Shown one piece after another: positions 8,247 through 16,634 of a DNA stretch of 64,000 nt (positions within the stretch are counted from its first letter, which is position 1; each line of letters begins with the position of its first letter). This stretch comes from Provencibacterium sp. (GTDB lineage: Bacteria; Bacillota; Clostridia; Oscillospirales; Ruminococcaceae), in the NCBI GenBank assembly GCA_022792175.1, contig JAAWAN010000022.1, positions 186,001-250,000 on the forward strand, in the 5' to 3' direction. The translations under genes and the position numbers were made by a program. Below the pieces are notes generated by a model. The model saw only the letters and a program-made list of their open reading frames with translations. It made no database searches and had not been told where the DNA came from.

Positions 8247-8263
8247 GCGGAAAATTTTTCCGC
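8247..8263. repeat. Short perfect palindrome between gntR and the ABC genes
   Basis: GCGGAAAA (8247-8254) and TTTTCCGC (8256-8263) flank one base. The region after it (about 8290-8330) loosely resembles the intergenic composite repeat seen at 16516 and 29314, sharing GGGCAAAATTGGACT. Confidence 0.4.
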
Positions 8264-8344
8264 AGTTTGCCCAAAACCGTCCAAAGTGTGGTTCGGCGGC
8301 AGAATGTGGGCAAAATTGGACTGCGGCAGAGCCGGAGCAGCTTT

Positions 8345-8731
8345 TCAGGCGGATTCCTTTTCCTGTTGCGGCTCATCGGCCGCCTTCTGCAGCAGCAGAA
8401 GCGTCTCCTCCCGGCTGATGCCGAGCTGCCCCATCTTTTCAAAAAACAGGTCCACCTGTTCGCGCGCCAGCTTTTCCCGAATTCCCCTAATCATATCCTG
8501 ATCCTCCGTGATAAATCTTCCGGCCGTTCGCTGGGTGTGCAGCAGCCCATCCCGCTCGAGCTCAGCCAGAGCCTTCTGCATGGTATTTGGATTTACCGAG
8601 GCCTCCGCTGCCAGATCGCGGACGGCAGGTAGCTTGCTCCCTGCCGGATACTGGCCGGATACAATATACATCTGTATCTCTTCCATCAGCTGGATATAAA
8701 TCGGACGGTCGCCTTTAAAATCCCATGTCAT
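8345..8731 (-). CDS. GntR-family transcriptional repressor (YtrA type)
   Basis: This 128-residue protein has an N-terminal winged helix, about residues 8-75, and a short helical C-terminal dimerisation arm, as in the YtrA subfamily. The GntR pattern is clear in PIYIQLMEEIQMYIVSG, SKLPAVRDLA and NPNTMQKALAELERDGLL. It is the first gene of an operon with an ABC ATPase and permease, which it probably represses. The promoter immediately upstream has a perfect 11-base inverted repeat covering the -10 box, a good autoregulatory operator. An inducer is usually a wall-active compound in characterised relatives; that is not shown here. Confidence 0.92.
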   Translation of the reverse strand: MTWDFKGDRPIYIQLMEEIQMYIVSGQYPAGSKLPAVRDLAAEASVNPNTMQKALAELERDGLLHTQRTAGRFITEDQDMIRGIREKLAREQVDLFFEKMGQLGISREETLLLLQKAADEPQQEKESA

Positions 8732-8745
8732 TTGCTCACCTCCAC

Positions 8746-8802
8746 TGTACTATTGTGTTAATGGCGTAATACAATAGTACATCGTGCTTTCTGTTTTGTC
8801 AA
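8746..8802 (-). promoter_or_regulatory. Promoter and GntR operator of the ABC operon
   Basis: On the minus strand TTGACA (8797-8802) and TACTAT (8774-8779) are 17 bases apart. TGTACTATTGT (8746-8756) and ACAATAGTACA (8771-8781) are perfect inverted repeats with a 14-base centre; one arm covers the -10 box, so protein bound there would block RNA polymerase. Confidence 0.8.
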
Positions 8803-8970
8803 GAGGAAAAAAGGAAAAAGAGTAAAATTTTTTATTGCTGCATGGCAAAAAGGATGCCCGGCAGCCGCCTTTGCTTTTAAATAACTGCATAAAGGCCGAA
8901 AGCCCTTTCCCGGCGGCTTTTTTCAAGAAGGGTCGCCCCGGGTATTTGAAAAAAGGGGAAAAAGAAAAAA

Positions 8971-9000
8971 GGAGCCGCCCGCAGTTTTGCGGACGGCTCC
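8971..9000 (-). terminator. Terminator of the beta-mannosidase gene
   Basis: GGAGCCGCCCGCA (8971-8983) pairs with TGCGGACGGCTCC (8988-9000), one G-T mismatch, and is followed on the minus strand by a run of T. Confidence 0.8.
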
Positions 9001-9036
9001 ACGCATATCCCGGTTTTCCCGATGTCCGGGGAAAGA

Positions 9037-11451
9037 TTAGCGGATATTATAGACCGAGCGGACCGAAAGCTCCTTCGGGTCTCCCTCGAGGATTTTTACG
9101 GTACATCTGCCGGCGTTCATGTCGAAATAGTTGTCGCTTAAAATGAGGTCGCTGTCCGGCGAGGAGATTTCTACGCTCTTCGCATAGGCCGCGGCAAAAA
9201 CGGTGATGGTATCCCCCTCGCGGGAAACCGAGAGCTGCGGGTCGAGGAAATGAAAATGCTTTGGCGCGGTGAAGAGAACGGTGCCCGCGCTGACGCACTC
9301 CCCCCTATGGGTAAGCGAGAAGGAGAAATAGGTGGAGAGAAAATCCACTCCCTCAAACACCTGCCGGTCGAGCCAGACGCTTGTAAGCGCCGGGAGATGC
9401 ACCGGCGTTTCGCCGCTCTTTATAACCGAGCCATCCGCCGAGCGCAGCGCCCAGCAAACGGTGCAGTCCCGGTCCTCCCTCGTTTCGTTGGCGACCGAAA
9501 GGCGGACGCTCGTTTCAATAGACGAGGGCTCCAAAATAATTGAGACGCGCCTGGTCGTTTCGCCGGTCTCCTCGCAGGAAATCATCAGCGGGGCGAAAAA
9601 GCGGCGGGCATAGTAGTGCAGCGCCTTCCAGCGTCCGTAATAATCGACCGAGGCCCAGGAGGCGACCGGCCAGATATCGTTGAGCTGCCAGTAGATGGCG
9701 CCCATGCAGCGCCCCCGGTTGCGCCGCCAGTGCTCCACGCCATAGCGGATTGCCTCCGCCTGCAGCAGCTGGGAGGCATACAGCAGGGTATCAAAATCAT
9801 TCGGATAGAGGAATGTCTGCGAGAGATAGAGCATAATCTTGCCGTTGGCGCCCTCGTTGCGCTGGTGGCGTTCCATTACGCGGGAGAAGATGTTGCGATC
9901 ATCAGGCTCGGTGAAGCTCTCCACCGTTTTGAGGCAGGGGAAGGACTGGAAGCCGAATTCGGAGGCATAACGGAAATAGTAGTTGCGGTAGTCGGAAAAA
10001 GGCTTGCCCCCGTGCCAGACCTCCCAGTAGTGGACGTCGCCGCGGTCGGGGCTGTTCGGCTCATCGAAGCCGCCGCCCGAGGAGGGGGAGGCCGGCCAGT
10101 AGAAGGTATCCGGGTCGAGCTCCCGGAGCTTATGCGGGATGATATGCTCGAACATGCGGATATAGTCGCTGCGGGTGCGGGGGGTGCCGTCATATTCTCC
10201 GGTGGCCTGGAACATCTCCATCTCATTGTTGCCGCACCAGAGGCCGAGCGAGGGGTGATGGCGCAGCCGGCGAATGTTGTCGGCGAACTCCGCCTCAATA
10301 TTCTCCTCAAAGCTTTCGGTCAGGTGGTAGTTGGCGCAGGCGAACATGAAATCCTGCCAGACGACAAGACCCAGCTCATCGCAGGCATCGTAGAACCAGT
10401 CATCCGGATAGTAGCCGCCGCCCCAGACGCGCACCGAGTTGAAGTTGGCGCGCACGCACTGCAAAAGCAGATTGCGGGTGCGCTCGGGGGTGATGCGGGA
10501 GAGAAGGTTGTCCTCCGGGATATAGTCCGCGCCCATCGCGAAAATCTGCACCCCGTTGACACACTGGGCAAAGCTCTCTCCCCACTCATCCTTCTCGCGC
10601 ACGACGCTCATCGTGCGCAGGCCGATGCGCTTTTCATCCCGGTCCACCGTTTTCCCGTTTTCCATCAGCTCGGTGCGAACGGTATAGAGCGGATGGGGGC
10701 CATAGCCGTTCGGCCACCAGAGCTGCGGGTTTTCGACCTTCATCTCTTCTCCGGGGAGAAGTTTTGTCTGCCTGCCATCGGGAGAGAGCAGGGTAATCTG
10801 CGTTTTCGCACTGCCCGACTGGGTGACAGCCACCTTCAGGAAGACCTCTCCATCCTGATGGCGCTGGGTGATATGTACATCCTCAATCCGGGAGGAGTCC
10901 ACCCCCAAAAGGGAAATATCCCGCCAGATGCCGCCGTCCGGCAGGCGGGGGCCCCAGTCCCAGCCGAACATGCAGTGCGCCTTGCGCAGCAGCGGGAAGC
11001 CGACCATCGCATGATAGGAGCCGCCGATATAGTCCTTTTTGACCTCCTCGCGGATATGGCGCACGGGGGAGACAAAGCGGATTTCGAGCCTGTTTTCGCC
11101 GGGGATGAGCGCCTTTTTGGCCTCAAACTCGAAGGTGCGGTGCATGTTGCAGGCGTCCCCGATTTTTATCCCGTTGAGCCATACCGAGCAGACGGTATCA
11201 AGCCCCTCGCAGCGCAGCAGCACGCTCGAAAGCCCCTGAAAGCTTTCCGGCAGGGTGAATTGGCGGGAGAAGGTGAAGTCGTTTTCGGTGATGAGCTGCA
11301 GGGCGGCGAGCTCGTTTTCGCGCCAGTGGGGATTTTCCATCTGCCCGTTTTCCAGCAGGAAGGAATAGACCGATCCGGGAACAGAGCCGGAGCAGCGGGT
11401 GCCGTTTGAAAGGGTAAGCTCCCACCGGCCCCCAAGGTCAAGCTTTTGCAT
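9037..11451 (-). CDS. Glycoside hydrolase family 2 beta-mannosidase
   Basis: The 804-residue protein has the GH2 layout: an N-terminal jelly-roll sugar-binding domain (about 1-180), an immunoglobulin-like domain, a TIM-barrel catalytic domain (about 280-600) and C-terminal beta domains. The acid/base glutamate lies in WCGNNEME near residue 410 and the nucleophile is likely the glutamate in SEFGFQSF near residue 498. There is no signal peptide, so it should cleave imported mannosides in the cytoplasm. The AIYWQLNDIWPVASW segment is typical of beta-mannosidases rather than beta-galactosidases. It stands alone between its own promoter and terminator. A galM-like epimerase lies divergently upstream. 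Confidence 0.92.
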   Translation of the reverse strand: MQKLDLGGRWELTLSNGTRCSGSVPGSVYSFLLENGQMENPHWRENELAALQLITENDFTFSRQFTLPESFQGLSSVLLRCEGLDTVCSVWLNGIKIGDACNMHRTFEFEAKKALIPGENRLEIRFVSPVRHIREEVKKDYIGGSYHAMVGFPLLRKAHCMFGWDWGPRLPDGGIWRDISLLGVDSSRIEDVHITQRHQDGEVFLKVAVTQSGSAKTQITLLSPDGRQTKLLPGEEMKVENPQLWWPNGYGPHPLYTVRTELMENGKTVDRDEKRIGLRTMSVVREKDEWGESFAQCVNGVQIFAMGADYIPEDNLLSRITPERTRNLLLQCVRANFNSVRVWGGGYYPDDWFYDACDELGLVVWQDFMFACANYHLTESFEENIEAEFADNIRRLRHHPSLGLWCGNNEMEMFQATGEYDGTPRTRSDYIRMFEHIIPHKLRELDPDTFYWPASPSSGGGFDEPNSPDRGDVHYWEVWHGGKPFSDYRNYYFRYASEFGFQSFPCLKTVESFTEPDDRNIFSRVMERHQRNEGANGKIMLYLSQTFLYPNDFDTLLYASQLLQAEAIRYGVEHWRRNRGRCMGAIYWQLNDIWPVASWASVDYYGRWKALHYYARRFFAPLMISCEETGETTRRVSIILEPSSIETSVRLSVANETREDRDCTVCWALRSADGSVIKSGETPVHLPALTSVWLDRQVFEGVDFLSTYFSFSLTHRGECVSAGTVLFTAPKHFHFLDPQLSVSREGDTITVFAAAYAKSVEISSPDSDLILSDNYFDMNAGRCTVKILEGDPKELSVRSVYNIR

Positions 11452-11499
11452 AGCGTCTCCTGTCGGGCGTGCCCCTTCAGCCCGCCCGCCGCGGTTTTT

Positions 11500-11570
11500 A
11501 TTAGCGCGCGGCCCGCTAATTTTTATTAGGGTTCGCGGTTATTATACACCGGCCTTTGGGAGCGGGTAAA
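11500..11570 (-). promoter_or_regulatory. Beta-mannosidase promoter with downstream operator-like palindrome
   Basis: TATAAT lies at 11541-11546 (minus strand) with a weak -35, TTTACC or TTACCC, at about 11564-11570. Just downstream, ATTAGCG (11500-11506) and CGCTAAT (11514-11520) form a perfect 7-base inverted repeat with a 7-base centre, followed by a second half-like TTTTTATTAGGG. A sugar-responsive repressor could bind there; none is encoded nearby. Confidence 0.5.
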
Positions 11571-11646
11571 GGGCTTTTGCTGCTTGCCGATACAAAAATT
11601 TTAAAGGCTGTCCATCTTTTGCATGCAGGGATTTTGGGGCGAGGGG

Positions 11647-11675
11647 TTGCCCCTCCCCTTTTTGAATGGTATACT
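11647..11675 (+). promoter_or_regulatory. Possible promoter of the aldose epimerase gene
   Basis: TTGCCC (11647-11652) and TATACT (11670-11675) are 17 bases apart, leaving a leader of about 250 bases. Confidence 0.4.
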
Positions 11676-11933
11676 GAAGCGGAGAAAGCTTCGGGAAGAA
11701 TCCGCAGCGGATTTTTGCAGGCAGGCGGCTTTGGCCAAAGAGGGGCGGATGCGGCTTCCCCGCTGAAAACCCGGTTTTAAATCGGGCTCAAAAGCAGCCT
11801 GCGGTTTGCATATAAAGGTCAGGGTATTTTTCATATATCCGCCTTGTCCGCCGTAGAAACGGTGAAACCGGGGCCAAAAAGGGGCTTTTGCCGGTACGGC
11901 AATCAGAATACGACAGAGAAAGGGAGCTCAGAG

Positions 11934-12968
11934 ATGAAGGGGATTATTTCCGCGCCGTTCGGCGTTACTGCCGGTGGCGAACAGGTAACGGCTTTTACGC
12001 TGGAAAACGCGCAGGGGATGCGCGCTACCGTACTCGACTATGGCTGCACCATTGTATCCATTGAGGTGCCCGACCGCGCAGGGGTACTCTGCGATGTGGC
12101 GCTCGGCTACAAAACGCTGGCAGAGTATGAGAAAAACGGCGGCTATCTCGGCGCGACGGTCGGCCGGCTCGCCAACCGCCTGGCGGGCGGACGCTTTTCG
12201 CTCGCAGAGCGGGAATATGCGCTTTACTGCAACGATGGAAAGAATCATCTGCACGGCGGAAAACGCGGCTTTGACAAATATGTATGGGAGAGCCGTATCG
12301 AGGGGGAGACCCTCTGCTTCTCCCGCCTCTCGCCCGATGGGGAGGAGGGTTACCCGGGAAATCTTTCCACAGAGGTGCGCTTTACCTTCCGGGATGACGG
12401 CGCATTGGAGCTCGCCTATCATGCTACCGCCGATGCGGATACGCTCGTCAGCCTTACCAACCACAGCTATTTTAATCTGGCGGGCGCCGGAACGGTGCTT
12501 TCGCACGCCCTCTGGCTCAACGCCTCCCACTATACCCCGGTGGACGAGGGGCAGATTCCCACCGGCGAGCTGCGCCCGGTAGAGGGCACTGCCTTTGATT
12601 TTCGGCAGGAGAAGGAGATTGGCGCGGATATCGCTTCGCAGGATGAGCAGGTGAAGGCGGCGGGAGGCTATGACCATAACTTTTTGCTTGATGGGGAGGG
12701 CATGCGTCTGGCCGCGCGGCTCTACTGCCCGGAGACCGGCATCGCCATGGAGGTTTCCACCGACCTGCCGGGCGTTCAGGTGTATACGGCGAACATGATG
12801 GGGCACGTAACGGGCAAGGGCGGCCAGCACTATGGGGCGCACAGCGCCATCTGCCTGGAGACGCAGCAGCTGCCGGATGCGATTCATCATGAGAATTTCC
12901 CCTCGCCGGTGCTGCATGCAGGGGAGAGCTGGGACCACAAAACCAGCTTTGCCTTCTCTATCCGCTGA
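11934..12968 (+). CDS. Aldose 1-epimerase (galactose mutarotase)
   Basis: This 344-residue enzyme interconverts the alpha and beta anomers of aldoses such as galactose and glucose. GalM features are visible: GRLANRLAGGRF near residue 78, NHLHGGKRGFDKYVW near residue 104, the catalytic histidine in SLTNHSYFNLAG near residue 175, GGYDHNFLL near residue 245 and the catalytic glutamate in ICLETQQLPDAIHH near residue 308. ATG at 11934 follows AAAGGGAGCTCAG; the frame continues upstream without a good start. A terminator follows at once. Divergent placement from the beta-mannosidase suggests a shared role in hexose use, though each has its own promoter. Confidence 0.93.
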   Translation: MKGIISAPFGVTAGGEQVTAFTLENAQGMRATVLDYGCTIVSIEVPDRAGVLCDVALGYKTLAEYEKNGGYLGATVGRLANRLAGGRFSLAEREYALYCNDGKNHLHGGKRGFDKYVWESRIEGETLCFSRLSPDGEEGYPGNLSTEVRFTFRDDGALELAYHATADADTLVSLTNHSYFNLAGAGTVLSHALWLNASHYTPVDEGQIPTGELRPVEGTAFDFRQEKEIGADIASQDEQVKAAGGYDHNFLLDGEGMRLAARLYCPETGIAMEVSTDLPGVQVYTANMMGHVTGKGGQHYGAHSAICLETQQLPDAIHHENFPSPVLHAGESWDHKTSFAFSIR

Positions 12969-12994
12969 GCGGCCGCAAAAAAGGAAAAGAAACA

Positions 12995-13015
12995 GGGGCG
13001 CGTTTTGCGCGCCCC
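12995..13015. terminator. Terminator between the aldose epimerase and M15 peptidase genes
   Basis: GGGGCGCG (12995-13002) and CGCGCCCC (13008-13015) form a perfect stem with a 5-base loop in the gap between two convergent genes. The following T run is weak on the plus strand; the minus side has TTTCTTTTCCTTTTTT. Confidence 0.65.
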
Positions 13016-13093
13016 TTCCGCTTATTTAAAAATTCAGAAATGGGAAAGCGGCAGCGCTCCCGCCTGCCGGCCTGGCCAGCACACAGCGCCCCT

Positions 13094-13834
13094 TTACTCC
13101 TGCGGCTTTTCAAAGTGCTGGTAGTCGATGGGCCCCGTCCAATCGCCGCCCCATTCCCAGCCCCGGGAAATGAAAGCGTTATAGCAGCAGCCGCCGGGGG
13201 CAATCATACCGGGACGCACATTCTCCCGGTCGAGGTAGTCGGCGGAGGCATCCGGCTGCACCAGCTCCCCGCGCACATAGGGGTTCTGCAGTGGGTTAAT
13301 ATCCACCGCGCGCCCGAAGCTGTGGTTGGAGAGGTAGTCGGTGCCGTCAATCACCCGGTAGCAGAAGGCGGAGGAGTTGTTGTCGGCCATCGAGAGGTTG
13401 TCGTCCGCGCCGTAGGCCTCAATGAGCTGGATTTTTTCGATGGGAAACGCCTCGGCAAAGAGCTCCTTAAAAATTTCGGTCAGGTCCTGTGCTACCTCGT
13501 TGGCGGCGATCATCTGCCCGAGATAATATTCCCCGTCAAACCCGCAGTAGGCGATGGTCAGAAGCGACAGATCGTCCAGCGAGATATGCTCGTTTTCCAC
13601 CCAGGAGACACCGGTAATCTTCCTTCGCGTCTCTTCCGGCAGCGGCTCGGCCTTAAAGAGCGCCTGTTCCTTTTTGATTTTGCAGGGATAAGCGGTGGGC
13701 TGCGACGCGCTTGCCGGTTGAGAGGAGGAGGGCTCCTCCTGCTTTGGAGGCGTTTCGCTTTGCGGTGCGCAGGCACCGAAAGCCAGCGAGAGAAAGAGCG
13801 CGCAGAGAAGAATACAGAGATTTTTTCGCAGCAT
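13094..13834 (-). CDS. M15-family D,D-/L,D-peptidase lipoprotein (VanY/CwlK-like)
   Basis: The 246-residue protein begins with a lipoprotein signal: a hydrophobic core and LAFGAC, with Cys22 as the lipidation site, then a Ser/Pro/Gln-rich linker to about residue 50. The C-terminal domain has M15 zinc-peptidase motifs: NHSFGRAVDINP, giving the His and Asp ligands, and DYQHFE near the end with the second His. M15 enzymes trim peptidoglycan peptides outside the membrane. The length and YCGFDGEYYLGQM segment suggest the CwlK-like M15 group. It is divergent from the D-Ala-D-Ala carboxypeptidase gene, so two wall-trimming enzymes share one intergenic region. Confidence 0.88.
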   Translation of the reverse strand: MLRKNLCILLCALFLSLAFGACAPQSETPPKQEEPSSSQPASASQPTAYPCKIKKEQALFKAEPLPEETRRKITGVSWVENEHISLDDLSLLTIAYCGFDGEYYLGQMIAANEVAQDLTEIFKELFAEAFPIEKIQLIEAYGADDNLSMADNNSSAFCYRVIDGTDYLSNHSFGRAVDINPLQNPYVRGELVQPDASADYLDRENVRPGMIAPGGCCYNAFISRGWEWGGDWTGPIDYQHFEKPQE

Positions 13835-14062
13835 GGCAAACAGACAGTCCTTTCTTTAAAAATCCTTTCAGGCAGCCTTTAAAGCGCCCCTGCCTCTATA
13901 ACCGTGTGTGAGGGGCGGCGGCTGTATCCAATTTGCGTCCGGCCTTCGCCCGGATAGGGCGGCTGCGCCGGACATCTTCTCCCCCTATTTTAGCACAGAT
14001 TCCTGTCGTGCGCACGGGAAAAAGGAATAGGCAAAATTTTTGGAAACGAGGAAAACCTTTTG

Positions 14063-15379
14063 ATGACAAAGCGCTTTTGGAGCGTGCTCTGCGCGCTCTG
14101 CTGCTGTTTTTTTCTGCTCCCGCAAAGGGCGGCGGCAGCCGGGCCTGATACCACCTTTTCGCAGGCCTATATTGTGATGGATGCGGGGACCGGGCAGGTG
14201 CTCGCCGAAAAGAACGCCGACCAGAGGGCCTATCCGGCCTCGATCACCAAGGTGCTGACCACCGCCCTCGCGCTCGAGAGCTGCGCGCCGGAGGAAACAG
14301 TTACCATAAGCGAGGAGGCGGTCTTTTCCATCGACCGGGGCTCCACCCACATTGCCCTGACGCCTGGAGAGCAGGTGAGCGTCCAGCAGTTGGCCTATGC
14401 GGCCATGCTTGCCTCTGCCAACGATGCGGCCAACGGTTTAGCCGAGCACGCGGGCGGCTCGCTCGAGGCCTTTACCGAGCGGATGAATGCTAAGGCCCGG
14501 GCGCTCGGCGCCGCCGGAACCCATTTTACCAACGCGAGCGGCCTGCACGATGAAAACCACTACACCACCGCGCGCGATTTTGCGAAGATTACCCGCTGGG
14601 CGCTGGAGGTTCCCGGCTTTCGGGAGGTGTTCGGCGCGGACGAATACCGGATGGCCCCCACCAACCTGCAGCCGGAGAGCCGCTATTTCGGTACCTACAA
14701 CTGCCTGACGGTTGAATCGGCCTATACCTATGAGGGAGCCACCGGCGGCAAGCTCGGCTGGACGCCGGAAGCCAACCACACCCTGGTAGCGGTCGCCCAC
14801 CGCGGGGAGATGGAGCTCATCATTGTTCTGCTGAACTCCAAAAATAAGTGGGATAAGTTTAAGGATGCCGTCATGCTCTATGACTACTGCTTTGAAAGCT
14901 TTCAGCGGGTGCAGGTTCCGGTCTCCGGCATACCGGAGACGATACCGCTCATGGAAGGGGAGACCCCGGCAGGAGAGGTGAAGCTGAAGCTTCCCGCCGC
15001 CTTTTCGGTCGATCTGCCCGCCGGCAGCGAGGCCTCTGCCATCCGCCTGAGCCCGGAAGTGCCGGCAGCCTACCAGAAAAATGAGGGCATCGCCCCCGCC
15101 TGCAGCCTTTATTTCGGCGAGGAGCTGCTCTATAGCGCCCCGATAGATTATGCGCTTTCTTTTTCGGAGACGTCGGCTGTTCCCGCCGCCATTGAGCCGG
15201 AGGAAAAAAAGCCGTCCGGCCATGGCCTGCCGGGCTGGGCCGGCTGGACGTTTGCCATTCTGCTGGTTTTACTTTTCCTGCGGCGGGTGATGGTGGTGCG
15301 CCGCAGGCGCAGAAGAAGGAGGCTGCGCAACCAGCGGCTGGGAAGAACCGCCTCTGCCGGGCGAAGGGCCGGCCTGTAG
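14063..15379 (+). CDS. Serine-type D-alanyl-D-alanine carboxypeptidase (S11, DacF/PBP5-like)
   Basis: The 438-residue protein has a signal peptide (residues 1-26), an S11 domain and a C-terminal membrane helix near residues 385-405. Active-site motifs are S60-ITK63 and S118-AN120. The third motif, normally KTG, reads K230-LG232 in TGGKLGWT, an unusual change. A beta-sandwich PBP5_C-like region follows, then a membrane anchor and a strongly basic cytoplasmic tail with eight consecutive arginines encoded by mixed codons. The enzyme removes the terminal D-Ala from wall peptides; DacF relatives act in sporulation. ATG at 14063 follows GAGGAAAA. The 3' end overlaps the convergent serine hydrolase frame by 111 bp. 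Confidence 0.92.
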   Translation: MTKRFWSVLCALCCCFFLLPQRAAAAGPDTTFSQAYIVMDAGTGQVLAEKNADQRAYPASITKVLTTALALESCAPEETVTISEEAVFSIDRGSTHIALTPGEQVSVQQLAYAAMLASANDAANGLAEHAGGSLEAFTERMNAKARALGAAGTHFTNASGLHDENHYTTARDFAKITRWALEVPGFREVFGADEYRMAPTNLQPESRYFGTYNCLTVESAYTYEGATGGKLGWTPEANHTLVAVAHRGEMELIIVLLNSKNKWDKFKDAVMLYDYCFESFQRVQVPVSGIPETIPLMEGETPAGEVKLKLPAAFSVDLPAGSEASAIRLSPEVPAAYQKNEGIAPACSLYFGEELLYSAPIDYALSFSETSAVPAAIEPEEKKPSGHGLPGWAGWTFAILLVLLFLRRVMVVRRRRRRRRLRNQRLGRTASAGRRAGL

Positions 15380-16399
15380 CTTTCTGCTTCGGAGGGAGGC
15401 GGGGCATTTTTCGCCTGCCCCTATAAAAAAATCCTGCATTTTTTCAATCAGCGGGTCGGCCGCGTCCGAATTTATCAGAATGCAGCAGCCGCTCCCGTTT
15501 TGAAGGGAAAAATTGGCCCGCGATAAAAAGCCGTAGTTGCCGCCCGAATGGCCGAAATAGCTGCTATGATAAAGCTGCTTCAGGTAGCAGCCAAGGCCTG
15601 TCTGGCAGGATGTGTTTTCCAGCTTCAGAATGTCCCTGTGCTGCGGCGTCACCATCTGCTGCATGAGTGCCAGGGGAATCAGCCCCGCCTTTCCCCGGAG
15701 GATGTTTTGAAGATGGAGGCCAAACCGGGCGAGATCGGCAGCGGTTGTCCACAGACCGGCGGCCGCCTGCTCCGGCATGAGATAGTGCCCGCCGGGAAGG
15801 GGAACGGCATCGGCCGTATAGCCGTCGGCCATATTCTCTCTGATATCCTGCCGGAAGGCGCTGTCTGCCATACCGAGGGGGAGAAGCACCGTCTGCTCCA
15901 TAAAATCGGCAAAGGGGATGCCGGAGATGTTTTCCACGCATTTCTGCAGAACCATAAATCCGCCGCCGGAGTAGACCCAGTGCTCCCCCGGCGTATACTC
16001 CTGTACTACTTTTGGAGAATTAGCAGGGGGAGCGCCCAGAATAATCTGCGCCGTTGTCGGCAGCCTTTCGCCCTGCCTGTATCCATCAAAGCCGTGAACG
16101 CCGAACCCCGCCGTATGGGAGAGAATCTGCCGCACCGTTGCCCTTCCCTGCAGCGGGATATCGTTAAGGTAGGGGCCCACCTCATCCTCCAGATTGATTT
16201 TTCCTTCCGAAACCAGGCGCAGTACAGCGATGGTAAAAACCATCTTGCTGATGGAGGCTGCCTGAAATCTTGTGTGGAGGTTTATGCCATTCCCCACCGC
16301 GAGGGTATCCGCAATCTGAAAATTGCGGATAACAGCGGCGCTCAGAGCGCTTGCCCCATATTTTTTCAGCTCGCTTTTAAAGTCCATATCCTTCATCAT
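15269..16399 (-). CDS. Serine hydrolase of the beta-lactamase/esterase class C fold
   Basis: This 376-residue protein has the class C fold: S49-ISK52 near the N-terminus, a WVYSGGGF segment where the usual Tyr-x-Asn appears as Tyr-Ser-Gly, and GHSGGN near the C-terminus. There is no signal peptide, and the start MMKDMDF is at the domain boundary, so a cytoplasmic esterase or peptidase-like role is more likely than antibiotic hydrolysis. The family-like part ends near residue 330; the last 45 residues are Pro/Ser/Arg-rich with four histidines and are read antisense to the carboxypeptidase tail. It is convergent with that gene. Confidence 0.82.
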   Translation of the reverse strand: MMKDMDFKSELKKYGASALSAAVIRNFQIADTLAVGNGINLHTRFQAASISKMVFTIAVLRLVSEGKINLEDEVGPYLNDIPLQGRATVRQILSHTAGFGVHGFDGYRQGERLPTTAQIILGAPPANSPKVVQEYTPGEHWVYSGGGFMVLQKCVENISGIPFADFMEQTVLLPLGMADSAFRQDIRENMADGYTADAVPLPGGHYLMPEQAAAGLWTTAADLARFGLHLQNILRGKAGLIPLALMQQMVTPQHRDILKLENTSCQTGLGCYLKQLYHSSYFGHSGGNYGFLSRANFSLQNGSGCCILINSDAADPLIEKMQDFFIGAGEKCPASLRSRKLQAGPSPGRGGSSQPLVAQPPSSAPAAHHHHPPQEK

Positions 16400-16515
16400 C
16401 CTGCTTTTTGGTAAAATCCTGCCGCTTGATTTCAGGCTTTATTCTACCATCTGCTGCAGATGGATTCAAGATGCAGCGGCCGGGCGGCCGCACCGGTGGG
16501 AAGAGAAAAGCTCTC

Positions 16516-16626
16516 AAAAGGGCGGTTTCACCCGCGAGATGCGGGCGAAATCTGATTTCAGTGGAGTTAAAAGCCGTTTTTTAGAAGGGTCTGTTGCAAA
16601 ATGCCTGCATTTTGCAACAGACCCTT
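16516..16626. repeat. Composite intergenic repeat, copy A (two hairpins)
   Basis: This 111-bp element is nearly the same as 29314-29425. It begins AAAAGGGCGGTTTC, has a first hairpin (TTTCaCCCGC pairing with GCGGGcGAAA, one mismatch), a spacer with GGAGTTAAAAGCCG, then a long second hairpin (16585-16626) with stem GGGTCTGTTGCAAAATGC. The second hairpin probably terminates the minus-strand ytaF gene and belongs to the wider palindrome family at 19964, 30715 and 32838. Confidence 0.75.
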
Positions 16627-16634
16627 TCCCGCCT

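Larger units (their letters stand above)
11452..11933. other. Divergent intergenic region between beta-mannosidase and aldose epimerase
   Basis: This 482-bp region holds the minus-strand mannosidase promoter with a palindrome (11500-11570), a plausible plus-strand promoter for the epimerase (11647-11675) and then about 250 bp of leader without a recognisable gene or riboswitch. Short open frames here have poor starts and no family features. Confidence 0.5.

Noticed and set aside
9616-11409. Plus-strand open frame of about 597 codons
   Set aside because: It is antisense to the beta-mannosidase gene and arises from the codon bias of that gene in GC-rich DNA.
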